Assembly (NCBI RefSeq): GCF_000815105.2
Contig: NZ_CP010310.2
Location: 434,001 to 498,000, forward strand
DNA length: 64,000 nucleotides
Origin: Pandoraea pulmonicola
Lineage (GTDB): Bacteria; Pseudomonadota; Gammaproteobacteria; Burkholderiales; Burkholderiaceae
Reading direction: 5' to 3'
Shown here: in pieces, positions 24,915 to 36,997 of the stretch
Layout of the letters: the number at the start of each line of letters is the position of its first letter
Position numbering within the stretch: the first letter of the stretch is position 1
Position numbers and translations under genes: made by a program
The notes under the pieces: model-generated
Seen by the model: the letters and a program-made list of their open reading frames with translations, nothing else
Database searches by the model: none
What the model was told of the DNA's origin: nothing

Positions 24915-25805
24915 TCATGCATCGCCCCCGGTTTGCCTTGCGCGTCGTGCGGCCACGCGCGATAACGCCGCCCAGTCGAGATGGCCTTCGTCGTGCGCGA
25001 GGCTGTCGAGATGGTTGTCGCGCAGCACGCTGGCGAAGGGCATCGGCACGTTTGCCGCTTCGCCGGCGAGCAGGGCGAGCCGAACGTCCTTTGCGCCCAG
25101 GGCGAGCTTGAAGCCGGCGGGCTCGAACACCTGCTTCGCAATGGCGGCCCCATAGCCCGTGTATGCGGGTGTGGCGAACACCGTGCTCGTGATCATGTCG
25201 ATGAAGTCGGCGCCTGCGACGCCGTGACCTTGCGCGAGCGCGGCGGCTTCGCTCATCGATTCGATGGCGCTGGCGATCATGAAGTTGGCGCCGAGCTTGA
25301 CGACGTTCGCCTGCTCGGGCGTCTCGCCAAAGCGCCACGTACGCTGGCCGAGTACGTCGAACAGTGGTTGCACGGCATCGATGGCGCCGGTTTCGCCCGC
25401 CACGAGAATATTGAGTTTGCCGGCTTCGGCCACGTTGACGCGTCCGAGTACGGGAGCTGCGATGTAGCGCAGCGCGAGGGCCTCGCATCGCGTGCGCATC
25501 TCGCGGGCGAAGTCGAGCGAGATGGTGGCCATGTTCACCACGATCGCGTTGCGTGTGAGGGCTTCCAGTGCGCCGCCGTCGCACAACACGGCGCGAGTGG
25601 TGTCGTCGTCCGCGAGCATCGCGATGAGCACATCCGCGCTGCGCGCCGCGTCGGGGGCGCTGTCGCAGGGGGTGGCGCCCTGTGCCGCCAGTTCGTCGAC
25701 GGGACCGCGGGAGCGGTTCCATGCACGGACGGCGAAGCCCGCCTTGAGTAGATTGCGCGCCATCGGGGCGCCCATGGTGCCGAGTCCGAGAAATCCGATG
25801 TTCAT
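24915..25805 (-). CDS. NAD(P)-dependent beta-hydroxyacid dehydrogenase (3-hydroxyisobutyrate dehydrogenase family)
   Basis: It has 296 residues with the Rossmann start MNIGFLGLGTMGAPMARNLLKAG, a substrate-binding glycine-type loop (RYIAAPVLGRVNVAEAGKL; families usually show DAPVSGG, here altered to AAPVLGR) and the catalytic Lys in QANVVKLGANFMI. Members reduce or oxidise 3-hydroxyisobutyrate, tartronate semialdehyde, succinic semialdehyde or glyoxylate. The altered loop is typical of the GLYR/plant-type or uncharacterised clade rather than true MmsB. AAGGAGAACGT precedes the ATG at 25805. It is divergent from an AraC regulator 250 bp away, a plausible regulator-target pair. Confidence 0.88.
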   Translation of the reverse strand: MNIGFLGLGTMGAPMARNLLKAGFAVRAWNRSRGPVDELAAQGATPCDSAPDAARSADVLIAMLADDDTTRAVLCDGGALEALTRNAIVVNMATISLDFAREMRTRCEALALRYIAAPVLGRVNVAEAGKLNILVAGETGAIDAVQPLFDVLGQRTWRFGETPEQANVVKLGANFMIASAIESMSEAAALAQGHGVAGADFIDMITSTVFATPAYTGYGAAIAKQVFEPAGFKLALGAKDVRLALLAGEAANVPMPFASVLRDNHLDSLAHDEGHLDWAALSRVAARRARQTGGDA

Positions 25806-26055
25806 ACGTTCTCCTTGTTGCAATGAGGTCGTGGCGGCGTGTCTTGCCACAAGCGCTGCCACAAGCGCCGCCACGCGCGGGACCGTCCGCGTCACGTAGG
25901 AGCATGACACCGAACGCGGCTTGCCGCAGAGGAGCCGGGGAATGCCGCGGAACGCCGGCTGCCGCCGGTGCGGCGGTAAGATGCACGTCATGCGCTGCGT
26001 GCCGCCCGGAACGGCGTCCCGTCGCACTCGACCGCTTCAATCCCTCACCGCTGCC

Positions 26056-26868
26056 ATGACCGTTCGCAACAATTGGCCGACTTTCAGGACGCTGCCGTAC
26101 CCGGTGTACTTCCGCTATGACGAGTTCGCCGCCGAGACCGCGTGGGTGCCGCATCGTCACGACTGGGGACAACTGAACTATGTGGCCAACGGGGTGATGC
26201 AGCTGGAGATCGAGGGCGCGCGCTTCGTGTCACCGCCGCAGTACGCCGTGTGGATTCCGCCGAAGGCCGCGCACGCGAGCTTCAATGCGCGCGCCGTCGT
26301 CTATCGGTCGGTGTACATCGACGCGTCGTTGGCGGCGGCGCTCCCGTCCCGCGCGGCCACGCTGCGCATCAGTGGCTTGCTGCGGGTGATCCTGTCCGAT
26401 TTCGCCGAGCGCGGCGTGGCCTGTCCGAAGACCGATGCGGACCGGCGTCTCGCGCACGTGCTCGTCGACCAGTTGGCGTTCGCACCGGCCGAGCCGCGCT
26501 TCCTGCCGCAGGCGAGATCGCCCGCCTTGATACGCGTGCTCGAGGGGTTGCAGAACGAGCCGAGCGACAATCGCACGCTCGAAGCGTGGGCGCGCACCGT
26601 CTCGATGACCGAGCGCACGCTGGCGCGTCACTGTCGCGCCGAGTTGGGGATGACCTTGGGGCAATGGCGTGAGCGCAGGCGCTTCTTCCGCGCGATAGAG
26701 GCGCTGGAGGCCGGGCGCACCGTGAAGTCGATTGCGCTCGACCTGGGTTATGCGACACCGTCCGTCTTCATCGAAATGTTCACGCGCCAGTCCGGCTTGA
26801 CGCCAGACCTGTTCCGGCGCCAGGCCATCCTCGGGGAAGTCGACAGGACGGTGGGCAATCCGGCTTAG
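26056..26868 (+). CDS. AraC-family transcriptional regulator, 270 aa
   Basis: The N-terminal cupin sensor domain has HRHDWGQLNYVANGVMQLEIEG and YAVWIPPKAAHASFNA. The C-terminal double HTH (~175-255) includes LEAWARTVSMTERTLARHCRAELGMTLGQWRERRRFFRAIEAL and SIALDLGYATPSVFIEMFTRQSGLTPDLFRR. Such AraC/NimR-type regulators often control a neighbouring transporter or oxidoreductase; the divergent dehydrogenase is the nearest candidate. The ATG at 26056 is chosen since the domain begins soon after. The ligand is unknown. Confidence 0.92.
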   Translation: MTVRNNWPTFRTLPYPVYFRYDEFAAETAWVPHRHDWGQLNYVANGVMQLEIEGARFVSPPQYAVWIPPKAAHASFNARAVVYRSVYIDASLAAALPSRAATLRISGLLRVILSDFAERGVACPKTDADRRLAHVLVDQLAFAPAEPRFLPQARSPALIRVLEGLQNEPSDNRTLEAWARTVSMTERTLARHCRAELGMTLGQWRERRRFFRAIEALEAGRTVKSIALDLGYATPSVFIEMFTRQSGLTPDLFRRQAILGEVDRTVGNPA

Positions 26869-26927
26869 TCGGTGCAGGGCATGCCGTCACCGGGTGTGCC
26901 TACACGTTCCGTTGCCATGAAGGCGGC

Positions 26928-26957
26928 CCGACGGCGTGCCTTGCGACACGCCGTCGG
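26928..26957. terminator. Hairpin between convergent AraC and liuD genes
   Basis: An 11-bp GC stem (CCGACGGCGTG with CACGCCGTCGG) and 8-nt loop lie between two convergent genes. No T tract follows on either strand, so it is only a possible terminator. Confidence 0.4.
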
Positions 26958-26996
26958 CGGCTGCGCTGCGTCGGAACCGCGTCCGACGCGCTGTCA

Positions 26997-29015
<2,019 letters not shown>

Positions 29016-29213
29016 ATTGCCTCCGGAAAATGATCGATTGGGGCGGCACTCGCGCTTCGCGCCGCCCGCTCGTGACGGACGGTCGACGCACTCGCGCCAT
29101 TCTCGTTGCTATCCAGCTTCGCCGTGGCGGCGGATCGTCTCAAGCGATCTCGCCGCCGCACCGGCACTCATCCTTCAATCCTTCGACGCCACACCCGCGC
29201 GCACGCGCCTCCG

Positions 29214-30269
29214 TCAATGCGTGGCGCAGGCCGACAGGCCGTCGCACTCACCGCCGCCCTGCGCGGCGAGCTTCTCTTCGGTCGACGTGCGCATGCCCAG
29301 ACGCGCGAGCAGCGCGCGATCGTGCTCGGCCTGCGGGTTCTGCGTGACGAGCAGCTTCTCGCCATAGAACATCGAGTTGGCACCGGCGAGGAAGCACAGC
29401 GATTGCAGAGCGTCGTCCATCAGCTCGCGGCCGGCCGACAGGCGCACCATGGCGCGCGGCATCGTGATGCGCGCCACGGCGATCATGCGCACGAAGTCGA
29501 ACGGATCGACGTTGTCGTTGTTTTCGAGCGGCGTGCCTTCGACCTTCATCAGGTTGTTGATGGGCACCGACTCGGGGTACGGCGACATGTTGGCGAGCTG
29601 CGCGATCAGGCCGGCGCGCTCGCGGCGCGTCTCGCCCAGACCGACGATGCCGCCGCAGCAGACCTTCAGGCCGGCGTCGCGCACGCGGGCGAGCGTGTCG
29701 AGGCGGTCCTGGTACGTGCGCGTGGTGATGATCTGTCCGTAGAACTCGGGCGACGTATCGAGGTTGTGGTTGTAGTAGTCGAGTCCGGCTTCGCGCAACT
29801 GCTCGGCCTGACCTTCGCGCAGCATGCCGAGCGTCACGCACGTCTCGAGGCCCAGCGCCTTCACGCTGCGCACCATCTCGCCGACGGCCTCGACCTGGTG
29901 CGGCTTCGGGCTGCGCCAGGCGGCGCCCATGCAGAAGCGCGTGGCGCCCGCGTCCTTGGCGCGCTGCGCGGCGGCCACGACTTCTTCGACCGGCATGAGC
30001 TTCTCGGCTTCGACACCGGTGTCGTAGCGGGCCGACTGCGGGCAGTAGGCGCAATCCTCGGGGCAGCCGCCGGTCTTGATCGAGAGCAGCGTGGAGAGCT
30101 GCACGGCGTTGGCGTCGAAGTGTTCGCGGTGCACCTGTTGCGCGCGGAAGATCAGGTCGTTGAACGGCAAGGCGAACAGCGCCTCGATGTCGGCGACCGT
30201 CCAGGGCTTGTCGTTGCGGCGCAGGGCTTCGTCGTGACCGTGAGCGGCAGTGTGAGCGTGAACTTGCAT
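29214..30269 (-). CDS. bioB: Biotin synthase
   Basis: Radical SAM enzyme that inserts sulfur into dethiobiotin. It has 351 residues. The SAM-cluster cysteines are C69, C73 and C76 in [14 protein letters not shown]. Other BioB signs are [40 protein letters not shown] and the late [18 protein letters not shown]. It is the last gene of the bioA-bioF-bioD-bioB series, all on the minus strand, 52 bp after bioD. The start at 30269 gives the His-rich N-terminus [13 protein letters not shown]; no strong alternative exists. It sits directly upstream of liuD, which encodes a biotinylated enzyme. Confidence 0.97.
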   Translation of the reverse strand: MQVHAHTAAHGHDEALRRNDKPWTVADIEALFALPFNDLIFRAQQVHREHFDANAVQLSTLLSIKTGGCPEDCAYCPQSARYDTGVEAEKLMPVEEVVAAAQRAKDAGATRFCMGAAWRSPKPHQVEAVGEMVRSVKALGLETCVTLGMLREGQAEQLREAGLDYYNHNLDTSPEFYGQIITTRTYQDRLDTLARVRDAGLKVCCGGIVGLGETRRERAGLIAQLANMSPYPESVPINNLMKVEGTPLENNDNVDPFDFVRMIAVARITMPRAMVRLSAGRELMDDALQSLCFLAGANSMFYGEKLLVTQNPQAEHDRALLARLGMRTSTEEKLAAQGGGECDGLSACATH

Positions 30270-30321
30270 GGTGAGATTCCTTGAATTCCGTGTATTCGTT
30301 GATGTCGCGCGTCGGGCGGCG

Positions 30322-31143
30322 TCAGAGTGCCGTATGGGAGCGCGCCGAGTGCGCCGTCTGCGCCTGATGCGGCTGTGCCGTGTCGACGAGCGGTGCGATG
30401 TCGAGATAGCCGGAGGCCGTCGCGGCGTCGGGGTGCGGCAGATGCGGCACGCGGCCCAGCAGGGGCGCGGCGAGGCGCGAGGCGATGGCGTCCACGTTGG
30501 CGTCCGCATGACGCATGTCCGGATCGACGTGGTTGGCGACCCAGCCGGCGAGTGTCAGGCCGCGCGAGGCGATGGCCTCGGCGGTGAGCAACGCGTGGCT
30601 GATGCAGCCGAGCCGCAGGCCGACCACGAGAATCACCGGCAGGCCGAGCTGGCGGGCAAGGTCGGCCGTGTCCGGCGCCCCGGCGTCGGGACCGAGCGGC
30701 ACGCGAAAGCCGCCCACACCCTCGACGATCACGAGATCGGCGTGCGCCGCCACGCGCGCGTAGCCGGCACGGATCACGCTGCAATCGAGCGCGACGCCTT
30801 CGGCGGCGGCGGCGATGTGCGGTGCGGTGGCGTCCTTGAGCACGTACGGGCAATACCAGTCGTCGGGCAACTTCAGATTGCTCGCGGCATGCAGTTGCTC
30901 GACATCCTCGTTGACGAAGCGTCCGTTGTGCTCCGACGCGCCCGCCGCCACTGATTTCACACCCGCGCAGACCAGACCGCGGCGTGCGGCGGCGTGCAGC
31001 AATGCCGAGGAGACCAGCGTCTTGCCGATCTCGGTGTCCGTGCCGGTGACGAAGAACGCGTGGCGTGCCGGCGTGGCGCGCGCGACCGGGGTGGCCGAGG
31101 TAACCGAGGTAACCGAGGTAACGAGAGAGGTTGGATCAGTCAT
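30322..31143 (-). CDS. bioD: Dethiobiotin synthetase
   Basis: ATP-dependent closure of the ureido ring of biotin from 7,8-diaminopelargonate and CO2. The P-loop is [20 protein letters not shown], then VKSVAAG, and [13 protein letters not shown] near the nucleotide site. It has 273 residues, ~30 longer than usual: an N-terminal extension with [10 protein letters not shown] comes from a 9-bp tandem repeat (31097-31123). The start overlaps the bioF stop by eight bases, so translational coupling supports this extended start. If the GTG or ATG nearer the P-loop were used, the repeat would lie in the leader. Confidence 0.95.
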   Translation of the reverse strand: MTDPTSLVTSVTSVTSATPVARATPARHAFFVTGTDTEIGKTLVSSALLHAAARRGLVCAGVKSVAAGASEHNGRFVNEDVEQLHAASNLKLPDDWYCPYVLKDATAPHIAAAAEGVALDCSVIRAGYARVAAHADLVIVEGVGGFRVPLGPDAGAPDTADLARQLGLPVILVVGLRLGCISHALLTAEAIASRGLTLAGWVANHVDPDMRHADANVDAIASRLAAPLLGRVPHLPHPDAATASGYLDIAPLVDTAQPHQAQTAHSARSHTAL

Positions 31144-32344
31144 GGGCATGCTCCGTCCAGTCGCGATCGAGTTGGTTGATGGCCGTCGCAAGGCGCGCGA
31201 CATCGTCGGCCGTGTGCGCCGCGCTCAGTGTCACGCGCAGGCGCGATGTGCCCGGCGCGACCGTCGGCGGGCGGATGGCCGGCACCCACAGCCCCGCTTC
31301 GGCGAGCCCGGCCTGGGCATGCAGCGCGGCGGCGTTCTCGCCGAGGACGATCGGCTGCACGGCGGTCGGCGACGTCATGTGCCGCCAGTGCGAGAGCGAG
31401 AGCGAGTCGCGAAGTTGCGCGATGCGCGCTTGCAGCGCCGTGCGGCGTTCGCGGCCCTCGTCGCCGGCGATCAGCGCGAGACTCGTGAGCAGCGCATGAG
31501 CCTGCGCCGGTGCGGCGGCCGTGGTGAAGATGTACGGTCGCGCACGGTTGATGAGCCATTGCACGACGCGGTGATTCGCCGCGACAAACGCGCCCCCGAC
31601 ACCGGCCGCCTTGCCCAGCGTGCCGACGATCACGAGATTCGGCGAGCGCAGGTCGAAGTGTTCGAACACGCCCCGGCCGTTCTCGCCGACGACGCCGAAG
31701 CCGTGCGCATCGTCCACGATCAGCCACGCGTCGTGACGTTCGGCCAGCGCAAGCAACCGCGGCAGCGGTGCGATGTCGCCATCCATCGAAAACACGCCGT
31801 CGGTGACGATCAGCTTGGTTTCGGCGGTGCTGGCGTCGAGCAGCGCCGCGAGCGCGTCGACGTCGCCGTGCGGGTAGACGTGGGTGCGTGCCCGCGACAA
31901 TCGCGCACCATCGATCAGCGACGCGTGGTTGAGCGCTTCGGAGAAGATGTCGGTTTGCTTGTTCGCGAGTGCCGAGATCGTGGCCAGATTGGCCATGTAG
32001 CCCGTGCAGAAGTACAGCGCCTCGCCGTCGACCAGATGCGGCGACATGAACGCGGCGAGCGCGGTCTCGAGCTCGGCATGCGCCTGCGAATGGCCGCTGA
32101 TCAGGTGCGATGCGCCGCTGCCCGCGCCGTAGCGCCGAGCGCCTTCGACGAGCGCTTCGACCACCGCGGGATGCGCGGCCAGGCCGAGATAGTCGTTGCT
32201 GGCGAACGCCAGTACGTCGCGCCCGTCGGCGTGCAGATGCGGCCGGCACGGCGTGGACACCACGCGGCGACGGCGATGCAGATGCGCGCGGTCGATCTGG
32301 GCAAGGCCCGCGTCGAGACGATCGAGCAGAGGATGTGCGCTCAT
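31136..32344 (-). CDS. bioF: 8-amino-7-oxononanoate synthase
   Basis: PLP enzyme condensing pimeloyl-ACP/CoA with alanine, the first committed step of the biotin rings. It has 402 residues with [11 protein letters not shown], the substrate loop [31 protein letters not shown] and the PLP lysine K245 in [12 protein letters not shown]. It overlaps the bioA stop by four bases (ATGA-type) and the bioD start by eight, so these three are translationally linked. There is no bioC or bioH in the window; pimelate synthesis genes must lie elsewhere. Confidence 0.96.
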   Translation of the reverse strand: MSAHPLLDRLDAGLAQIDRAHLHRRRRVVSTPCRPHLHADGRDVLAFASNDYLGLAAHPAVVEALVEGARRYGAGSGASHLISGHSQAHAELETALAAFMSPHLVDGEALYFCTGYMANLATISALANKQTDIFSEALNHASLIDGARLSRARTHVYPHGDVDALAALLDASTAETKLIVTDGVFSMDGDIAPLPRLLALAERHDAWLIVDDAHGFGVVGENGRGVFEHFDLRSPNLVIVGTLGKAAGVGGAFVAANHRVVQWLINRARPYIFTTAAAPAQAHALLTSLALIAGDEGRERRTALQARIAQLRDSLSLSHWRHMTSPTAVQPIVLGENAAALHAQAGLAEAGLWVPAIRPPTVAPGTSRLRVTLSAAHTADDVARLATAINQLDRDWTEHAHD

Positions 32345-33723
32345 GCGGCCACCCCCTTGCGTTGTGGCAACGTCGCGTCGAACGCGGCGAGCGTTTGCGT
32401 CGCGAGCCAGTCGATGGTGGCGTCGTCGAGCACGTACGGTGGCATCAGGTAGACCGTCGCACCGATCGGGCGCAGCAGTACGCCGCGCGCCCGTGCCTCG
32501 GTGGCGAAGCGCTTGCCGAAGTCTCGCCCGGCGCCTGCTTCGTCCGGCAGGACCGCGTCGAACGCCCAGATCATGCCGCGTTGACGGAAATGGCGCACTC
32601 GCGCGTCGTCCCCGAACGGGGACAGCGCCTGCGTGAGACGCGCGGCGCGCTGAATGTTGCCGGCAAGCACGTCGTCGTCGGCGAAGATGTCGAGCGTGGC
32701 GAGCGCGGCACGGCACGCGAGCGGATTGCCCGTGTACGAGTGCGAGTGCAGAAAGCCGCGCGCGGTGTCGTCGTCGTAGAAGGCGTCGTAGATCGCATCG
32801 CGCGAGAGCACGAGCGAGAGCGGCAGATAGCCGCCGCTGATGCCCTTGGAGAGCGTGAGCAGATCCGGCCAGACGCCCGCCTGCTCGCTGGCGAAGAATG
32901 TGCCGGTGCGGCCGCAGCCGACCGCGATTTCGTCGGCGATCATGTGCGCGCCGTACCGGTCGCACAGTTCGCGCACACGGCGCAGATACGCCGGGTCGTG
33001 CATGGCCATGCCGGCCGCGCACTGCACGAGCGGCTCCACGATCACGGCGGCGACGCGCCCTTCACGCCGTGCGAGCAACGTCTCGAGCTCGGCGGCGGCG
33101 CGCAGCGCGACGTCGGCGGCGCTCTCGCCGTCGCGCGCCGCACGCGCATCGGGCGACGCCACCACGTGCGCGTGGCGCAGCAGCGGATCGTAGGCGTCGC
33201 GGAACAGGGCGACGTCGGTCACGGCAAGTGCGCCGAGCGTCTCGCCGTGATAGCCGTGGCGCACGCACACGAATTCGCGCTTGTCGCCGTGGCCCTGATT
33301 GCGCCACGCGTGGAAACTCATCTTGAGGGCGATCTCGACGGCCGACGCGCCGTCCGACGCGAAGAACGCATGGCCGAGCACGCCGCCCGTGAGCGCCGAC
33401 AGACGCTCCGAGAGCGAGACGACCGGCTCGTGCGTGAAGCCCGCGAGCATGGCGTGTTCGAGGCGGCCGAGCTGGTCGACGAGCGCCGCGTTGATGCGCG
33501 GATTCGCATGGCCGAACAGGTTGACCCACCACGAACTGATGGCGTCGAGATAACGCTCGCCGTCGGTATCGACGAGCCAGGGGCCTTCGCCGTGAGACAG
33601 TGCGACGAGGGGCAGCTTTGCCTGTTGCTTCATCTGCGTGCAGGGGTGCCAGACCTGTCGCAGACTGCGCGCGGCGAGATCACCGGGACCGACGGCGTGG
33701 GGGCGCGGGAACGCGTCCATCAT
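32341..33723 (-). CDS. bioA: Adenosylmethionine-8-amino-7-oxononanoate aminotransferase
   Basis: Class III PLP aminotransferase converting 8-amino-7-oxononanoate to 7,8-diaminopelargonate, using SAM as amino donor. It has 460 residues. Signs are the N-terminal [10 protein letters not shown], typical of Bio[50 protein letters not shown] (here [14 protein letters not shown]) and the PLP lysine K293 in [20 protein letters not shown] precedes the ATG. It is the first gene of the biotin operon; its 316-bp leader holds a BioR-like box. Confidence 0.97.
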   Translation of the reverse strand: MMDAFPRPHAVGPGDLAARSLRQVWHPCTQMKQQAKLPLVALSHGEGPWLVDTDGERYLDAISSWWVNLFGHANPRINAALVDQLGRLEHAMLAGFTHEPVVSLSERLSALTGGVLGHAFFASDGASAVEIALKMSFHAWRNQGHGDKREFVCVRHGYHGETLGALAVTDVALFRDAYDPLLRHAHVVASPDARAARDGESAADVALRAAAELETLLARREGRVAAVIVEPLVQCAAGMAMHDPAYLRRVRELCDRYGAHMIADEIAVGCGRTGTFFASEQAGVWPDLLTLSKGISGGYLPLSLVLSRDAIYDAFYDDDTARGFLHSHSYTGNPLACRAALATLDIFADDDVLAGNIQRAARLTQALSPFGDDARVRHFRQRGMIWAFDAVLPDEAGAGRDFGKRFATEARARGVLLRPIGATVYLMPPYVLDDATIDWLATQTLAAFDATLPQRKGVAA

Positions 33724-34039
33724 TGACTCCTTTGTTGGCCGGGGCGCACGGCGCTCGCCGCAGGGCGGGCTCCGTGTGTCCGGCTGGCCTGCCGCGGGCA
33801 GTGCGCGAGGCGCTGTCGCAGAGGGCCGGAGGTGGGGGATGGGCGCATGGTAGGCAAAGCGTTTTGGTAGGGCAATAGGCGGAATTGGCGTAAAAAATTG
33901 CTTATTTACGTGCTGTAGCGAGACGTTATCGATAAATCCTCAAAACCCGTCGACAACGTTGCGGCATCTCCGCCGTCACCCCTCCTCAAAAAAATTTGTA
34001 ACTGTCGTCGAGCCCGTTCGTTCGGCGCGCATGCGGCGC
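33724..34039 (-). promoter_or_regulatory. Leader of the bio operon
   Basis: 316 bp between liuC and bioA. On the minus strand, the AT-rich part (~33870-33960) is the likely promoter zone and contains the TTATCGATAA box. A T-rich stretch follows the liuC stop but has no clear stem before it. Confidence 0.5.
33926..33935. promoter_or_regulatory. BioR-like box upstream of bioA
   Basis: TTATCGATAA is a perfect 10-bp palindrome fitting the TTATMKATAA consensus described for BioR, the GntR-type biotin regulator. It is ~200 bp upstream of bioA. The match could be chance; no regulator gene is adjacent. Confidence 0.4.
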
Positions 34040-34831
34040 TCAGGAGGCGTCGCGCCACGACGGCGTGCGCTTTTCGAGGAACGAGCGCACGCCTTCGCGG
34101 CCTTCGTTCGACGCGCGGATCTTCGCGATGCGCTCGGCCGTGTCGGCGATGGCTGCATCGTCGATGGCGCGGCTCGCGAAGTCCTGCACGAGACGCTTGC
34201 ATTCCTTCACAGCGTTCGGGCTGTTCTCCCCGAGCGCCTTGGCGAGTGCCTGCACGGTCGCGTCGAGCGCATCGGCGGGCACGACTTCGTGCACCAGGCC
34301 GTGGCGCTGCGCTGTCGCCGCCGTGAAGCGTTCGGCCGTGAGGAAGTAGCGACGCGAGGCGGCTTCGCCCAGCGCGCGGATGACGTACGGGCCGATCGTC
34401 GCGGGAATCAGGCCTAGGCGCGCTTCGGACAGGCAGAAATGCGCGGTGTCGACGGCCACCACGATGTCGGCCACGGCCGCCAGCCCCACGCCGCCGGCAT
34501 AGGTGTCGCCCTGCACGCGGGCGATCACCGGCTTCGGGCAGCGGTAGATGGTGTTGAGCATGACCGCGAGCGTCATCGCGTCGGCGCGGTTCTCGGCGTC
34601 CGAGTACCCGGCCATCTTTTTCATCCAGTTCAGATCGGCGCCGGCGCAGAAGGCCACGCCTTCGGCCGCGAGCACGATGGCGCGCACGTCGTCGTTCGCG
34701 CCGAGCGCGCGAAACGCGCCGGTCAGCTCTTCGATGACCGTCTCGTTGAACGCGTTGCGCACGTCCGGACGATTGAGCTTGACGGTGGCGATATGGCGGT
34801 CGACGTCGAGTTTGAGCGTATCGAGTTGCAT
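34040..34831 (-). CDS. liuC: Enoyl-CoA hydratase, probable methylglutaconyl-CoA hydratase
   Basis: Crotonase-fold enzyme expected to hydrate 3-methylglutaconyl-CoA to HMG-CoA. It has 263 residues with LNRPDVRNAFNETVIEEL, the oxyanion loop AAEGVAFCAGADLNWMKKMAGY and CPKPVIARVQGDTYAGGVGLAAVADIVVA, and SEARLGLIPATIGPYVIRALGEAASRRYFLTAERF. The catalytic Glu is in the SEARLGL segment, as in crotonases. It begins 19 bp after liuB, so co-transcription is likely; that position in the cluster supports the specific assignment over general beta-oxidation. Confidence 0.93.
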   Translation of the reverse strand: MQLDTLKLDVDRHIATVKLNRPDVRNAFNETVIEELTGAFRALGANDDVRAIVLAAEGVAFCAGADLNWMKKMAGYSDAENRADAMTLAVMLNTIYRCPKPVIARVQGDTYAGGVGLAAVADIVVAVDTAHFCLSEARLGLIPATIGPYVIRALGEAASRRYFLTAERFTAATAQRHGLVHEVVPADALDATVQALAKALGENSPNAVKECKRLVQDFASRAIDDAAIADTAERIAKIRASNEGREGVRSFLEKRTPSWRDAS

Positions 34832-34850
34832 GGCTGGTAGTCCTCGTCGA

Positions 34851-36458
34851 TTACATGCGGAACAGGCCGAAGCGCGTGTCCGGAATCGGTGCGTTGAGCG
34901 CAGCCGAGAGGCCGAGGCCGAGCACCGTGCGCGTATCGGCCGGATCGATTACGCCGTCGTCCCACAGGCGGGCGCTCGCGTAATACGGATGCCCCTGACG
35001 CTCGTACTGATCGCGGATCGGCTGCTTGAAGGCGTCTTCCTCGTCGGCGCTCCACGAGCCGCCCTTCGCTTCGATGCCGTCGCGCTTGACGGTCGCGAGC
35101 ACCGACGCGGCCTGTTCGCCGCCCATCACCGAGATGCGCGCGTTCGGCCACATCCACAGGAAGCGCGGCGAATACGCGCGCCCGCACATGCCGTAGTTGC
35201 CCGCGCCGAACGAGCCGCCGATGATCACCGTGAACTTCGGCACGTTGGCGGTGGCCACGGCCGTGACCATCTTCGCGCCATGCTTGGCAATGCCTTCGTT
35301 CTCGTACTTGCGCCCGACCATGAAGCCGGTGATGTTCTGCAGGAAGATCAGCGGAATCTTGCGTTGGCAGCACAGTTCGATGAAGTGCGCGCCCTTCTGC
35401 GCGGACTCGGAGAACAGGATGCCGTTGTTTGCCACGATGCCGACCGGATAGCCCCACAGGTGCGCGAAGCCGCACACGAGCGTGGTGCCGTAGCGCGCCT
35501 TGAACTCGTCGAACTCGGAGCCGTCGACCAGACGCGCGATCACTTCGCGCACGTCGAACGGTTTCTTCGTGTCGGCCGGAATCACGCCGTAGAGTTCGCG
35601 CGCATCGTACTTCGGCTCGACCGGCGGCCGGACCGACACCGTGGCCGGCTTGCGGCGGTTGAGATTGGCCGCGATGCCGCGCGCGATGGACAGCGCGTGC
35701 GCGTCGTTCATCGCGAAGTGATCGGCCACGCCGGAGAGTCGCGTGTGGACGTCGGCGCCGCCCAGGTCCTCGGCGCTGACTTCCTCGCCGGTCGCGGCTT
35801 TCACCAGCGGCGGGCCACCGAGGAAAATCGTGCCCTGTTCCTTCACGATGATCGACTCGTCGCTCATGGCCGGCACATAGGCGCCGCCGGCCGTGCACGA
35901 ACCCATCACCACGGCGATCTGCGGAATGCCCTGGGCGGACATCTGCGCCTGGTTGTAGAAGATGCGGCCGAAGTGATCGCGGTCGGGGAACACGTCGTCC
36001 TGGTTCGGCAGGTTCGCGCCGCCCGAATCCACCAGATAGATGCACGGCAGATGGTTCTGTTCGGCGATCTCCTGCGCGCGCAGGTGCTTCTTGACCGTCA
36101 TCGGGTAATAGGTGCCGCCCTTGACCGTGGCGTCGTTGCACACGATCACGCACTCCTGGCCGGACACGCGTCCGATGCCCGTGATGATGCCAGCGCCCGG
36201 GGCATCGTCGTGATACATGCCGATCGCGGCGAGCTGCGAGAGTTCGAGGAACGGCGAGCCCGGGTCGAGCAGTTGCTGCACGCGCTCGCGCGGCAGCAGC
36301 TTGCCGCGCGCGATGTGCTTCTTGCGGGCGGCCTCACCGCCGCCACCGGCGAGTTGCGCAACGCGCGCGCGCAGGTCGTCGACCAGGGTCTGCATCGTGG
36401 CCGCGTTGCGCGCAAAGTCTTCGCCGCGCGGGTTGAGTTTGCTGTCGAGAATCGGCAT
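34851..36458 (-). CDS. liuB: Methylcrotonyl-CoA carboxylase beta subunit (carboxyltransferase)
   Basis: Transfers the carboxyl group from biotin to 3-methylcrotonyl-CoA. It has 535 residues, the normal MCC beta length. Signs: [119 protein letters not shown] and the C-terminal carboxyltransferase half with [14 protein letters not shown]. The [24 protein letters not shown] stretch is MCC-typical and distinguishes it from propionyl-CoA carboxylase beta. Its partner alpha subunit is at 27.0-29.0 kb. Confidence 0.96.
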   Translation of the reverse strand: MPILDSKLNPRGEDFARNAATMQTLVDDLRARVAQLAGGGGEAARKKHIARGKLLPRERVQQLLDPGSPFLELSQLAAIGMYHDDAPGAGIITGIGRVSGQECVIVCNDATVKGGTYYPMTVKKHLRAQEIAEQNHLPCIYLVDSGGANLPNQDDVFPDRDHFGRIFYNQAQMSAQGIPQIAVVMGSCTAGGAYVPAMSDESIIVKEQGTIFLGGPPLVKAATGEEVSAEDLGGADVHTRLSGVADHFAMNDAHALSIARGIAANLNRRKPATVSVRPPVEPKYDARELYGVIPADTKKPFDVREVIARLVDGSEFDEFKARYGTTLVCGFAHLWGYPVGIVANNGILFSESAQKGAHFIELCCQRKIPLIFLQNITGFMVGRKYENEGIAKHGAKMVTAVATANVPKFTVIIGGSFGAGNYGMCGRAYSPRFLWMWPNARISVMGGEQAASVLATVKRDGIEAKGGSWSADEEDAFKQPIRDQYERQGHPYYASARLWDDGVIDPADTRTVLGLGLSAALNAPIPDTRFGLFRM

Positions 36459-36559
36459 GTGACGAAATCCGGTGGAGAGTGAGTTGTCGTTGAGTGCGGG
36501 ATATCGCGGGTGAGGCGATGGGCGTTCACCCGCGCAATGTCAGTCGATGTGTCGGTCGC

Positions 36560-36979
36560 TCATTCGAACAGGTCGCCGTCGATGTAGCGCCAGCGTCCAT
36601 CGTTCGAGCGCTCGAAGCGGCTGCGTTCGTGCAGCCGGTGCGCTCGGCCGCCGACCTTGTAGCGCGCGACGAATTCCACTTCGGCGTGCGTGTCGTCGTG
36701 CTGCACGTGCGCCTTGACTTGCAGGCCGAGCCACTGCGGGGCGTCGGCGAAGTCGAGCGCGGCGGGGCGCGTGCGAGCGGCCCACGTATCGAGCAGGTAC
36801 GGTGCGTCGTGACGCACGAACGCCGTGTAGCGCGAGCGCATCAACGCTTCGGCCGTGGGCGGGATGTCGCCGTGTTCCAGGTAGCGACCGCAGCAGTCCG
36901 CGAACGCGAGGCCGCCGCAGGGGCACGCTTCGCGTTCGTTTTCCGGTGCGCGGGGGCGCGACGAGTCGGGTCTTGCCAT
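36560..36979 (-). CDS. YchJ family (UPF0225) SEC-C motif protein, 139 aa
   Basis: A small protein with an N-terminal SEC-C zinc motif (CPCGGLAFADCCGRYLEHGDIPPTAEALMRSRYTAFVRHD) and an NTF2-like YchJ domain (YLLDTWAARTRP, HVQHDDTHAEVEFVARYK, LHERSRFERSNDGRWRYIDGD). Function is not established. The length fits the family. It lies 18 bp after the isomerase-like gene and upstream of liuB on the same strand, so it rides in the leucine block without an obvious metabolic link. Confidence 0.9.
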   Translation of the reverse strand: MARPDSSRPRAPENEREACPCGGLAFADCCGRYLEHGDIPPTAEALMRSRYTAFVRHDAPYLLDTWAARTRPAALDFADAPQWLGLQVKAHVQHDDTHAEVEFVARYKVGGRAHRLHERSRFERSNDGRWRYIDGDLFE

Positions 36980-36997
36980 GTGAGTCTTGCCTTGTTC

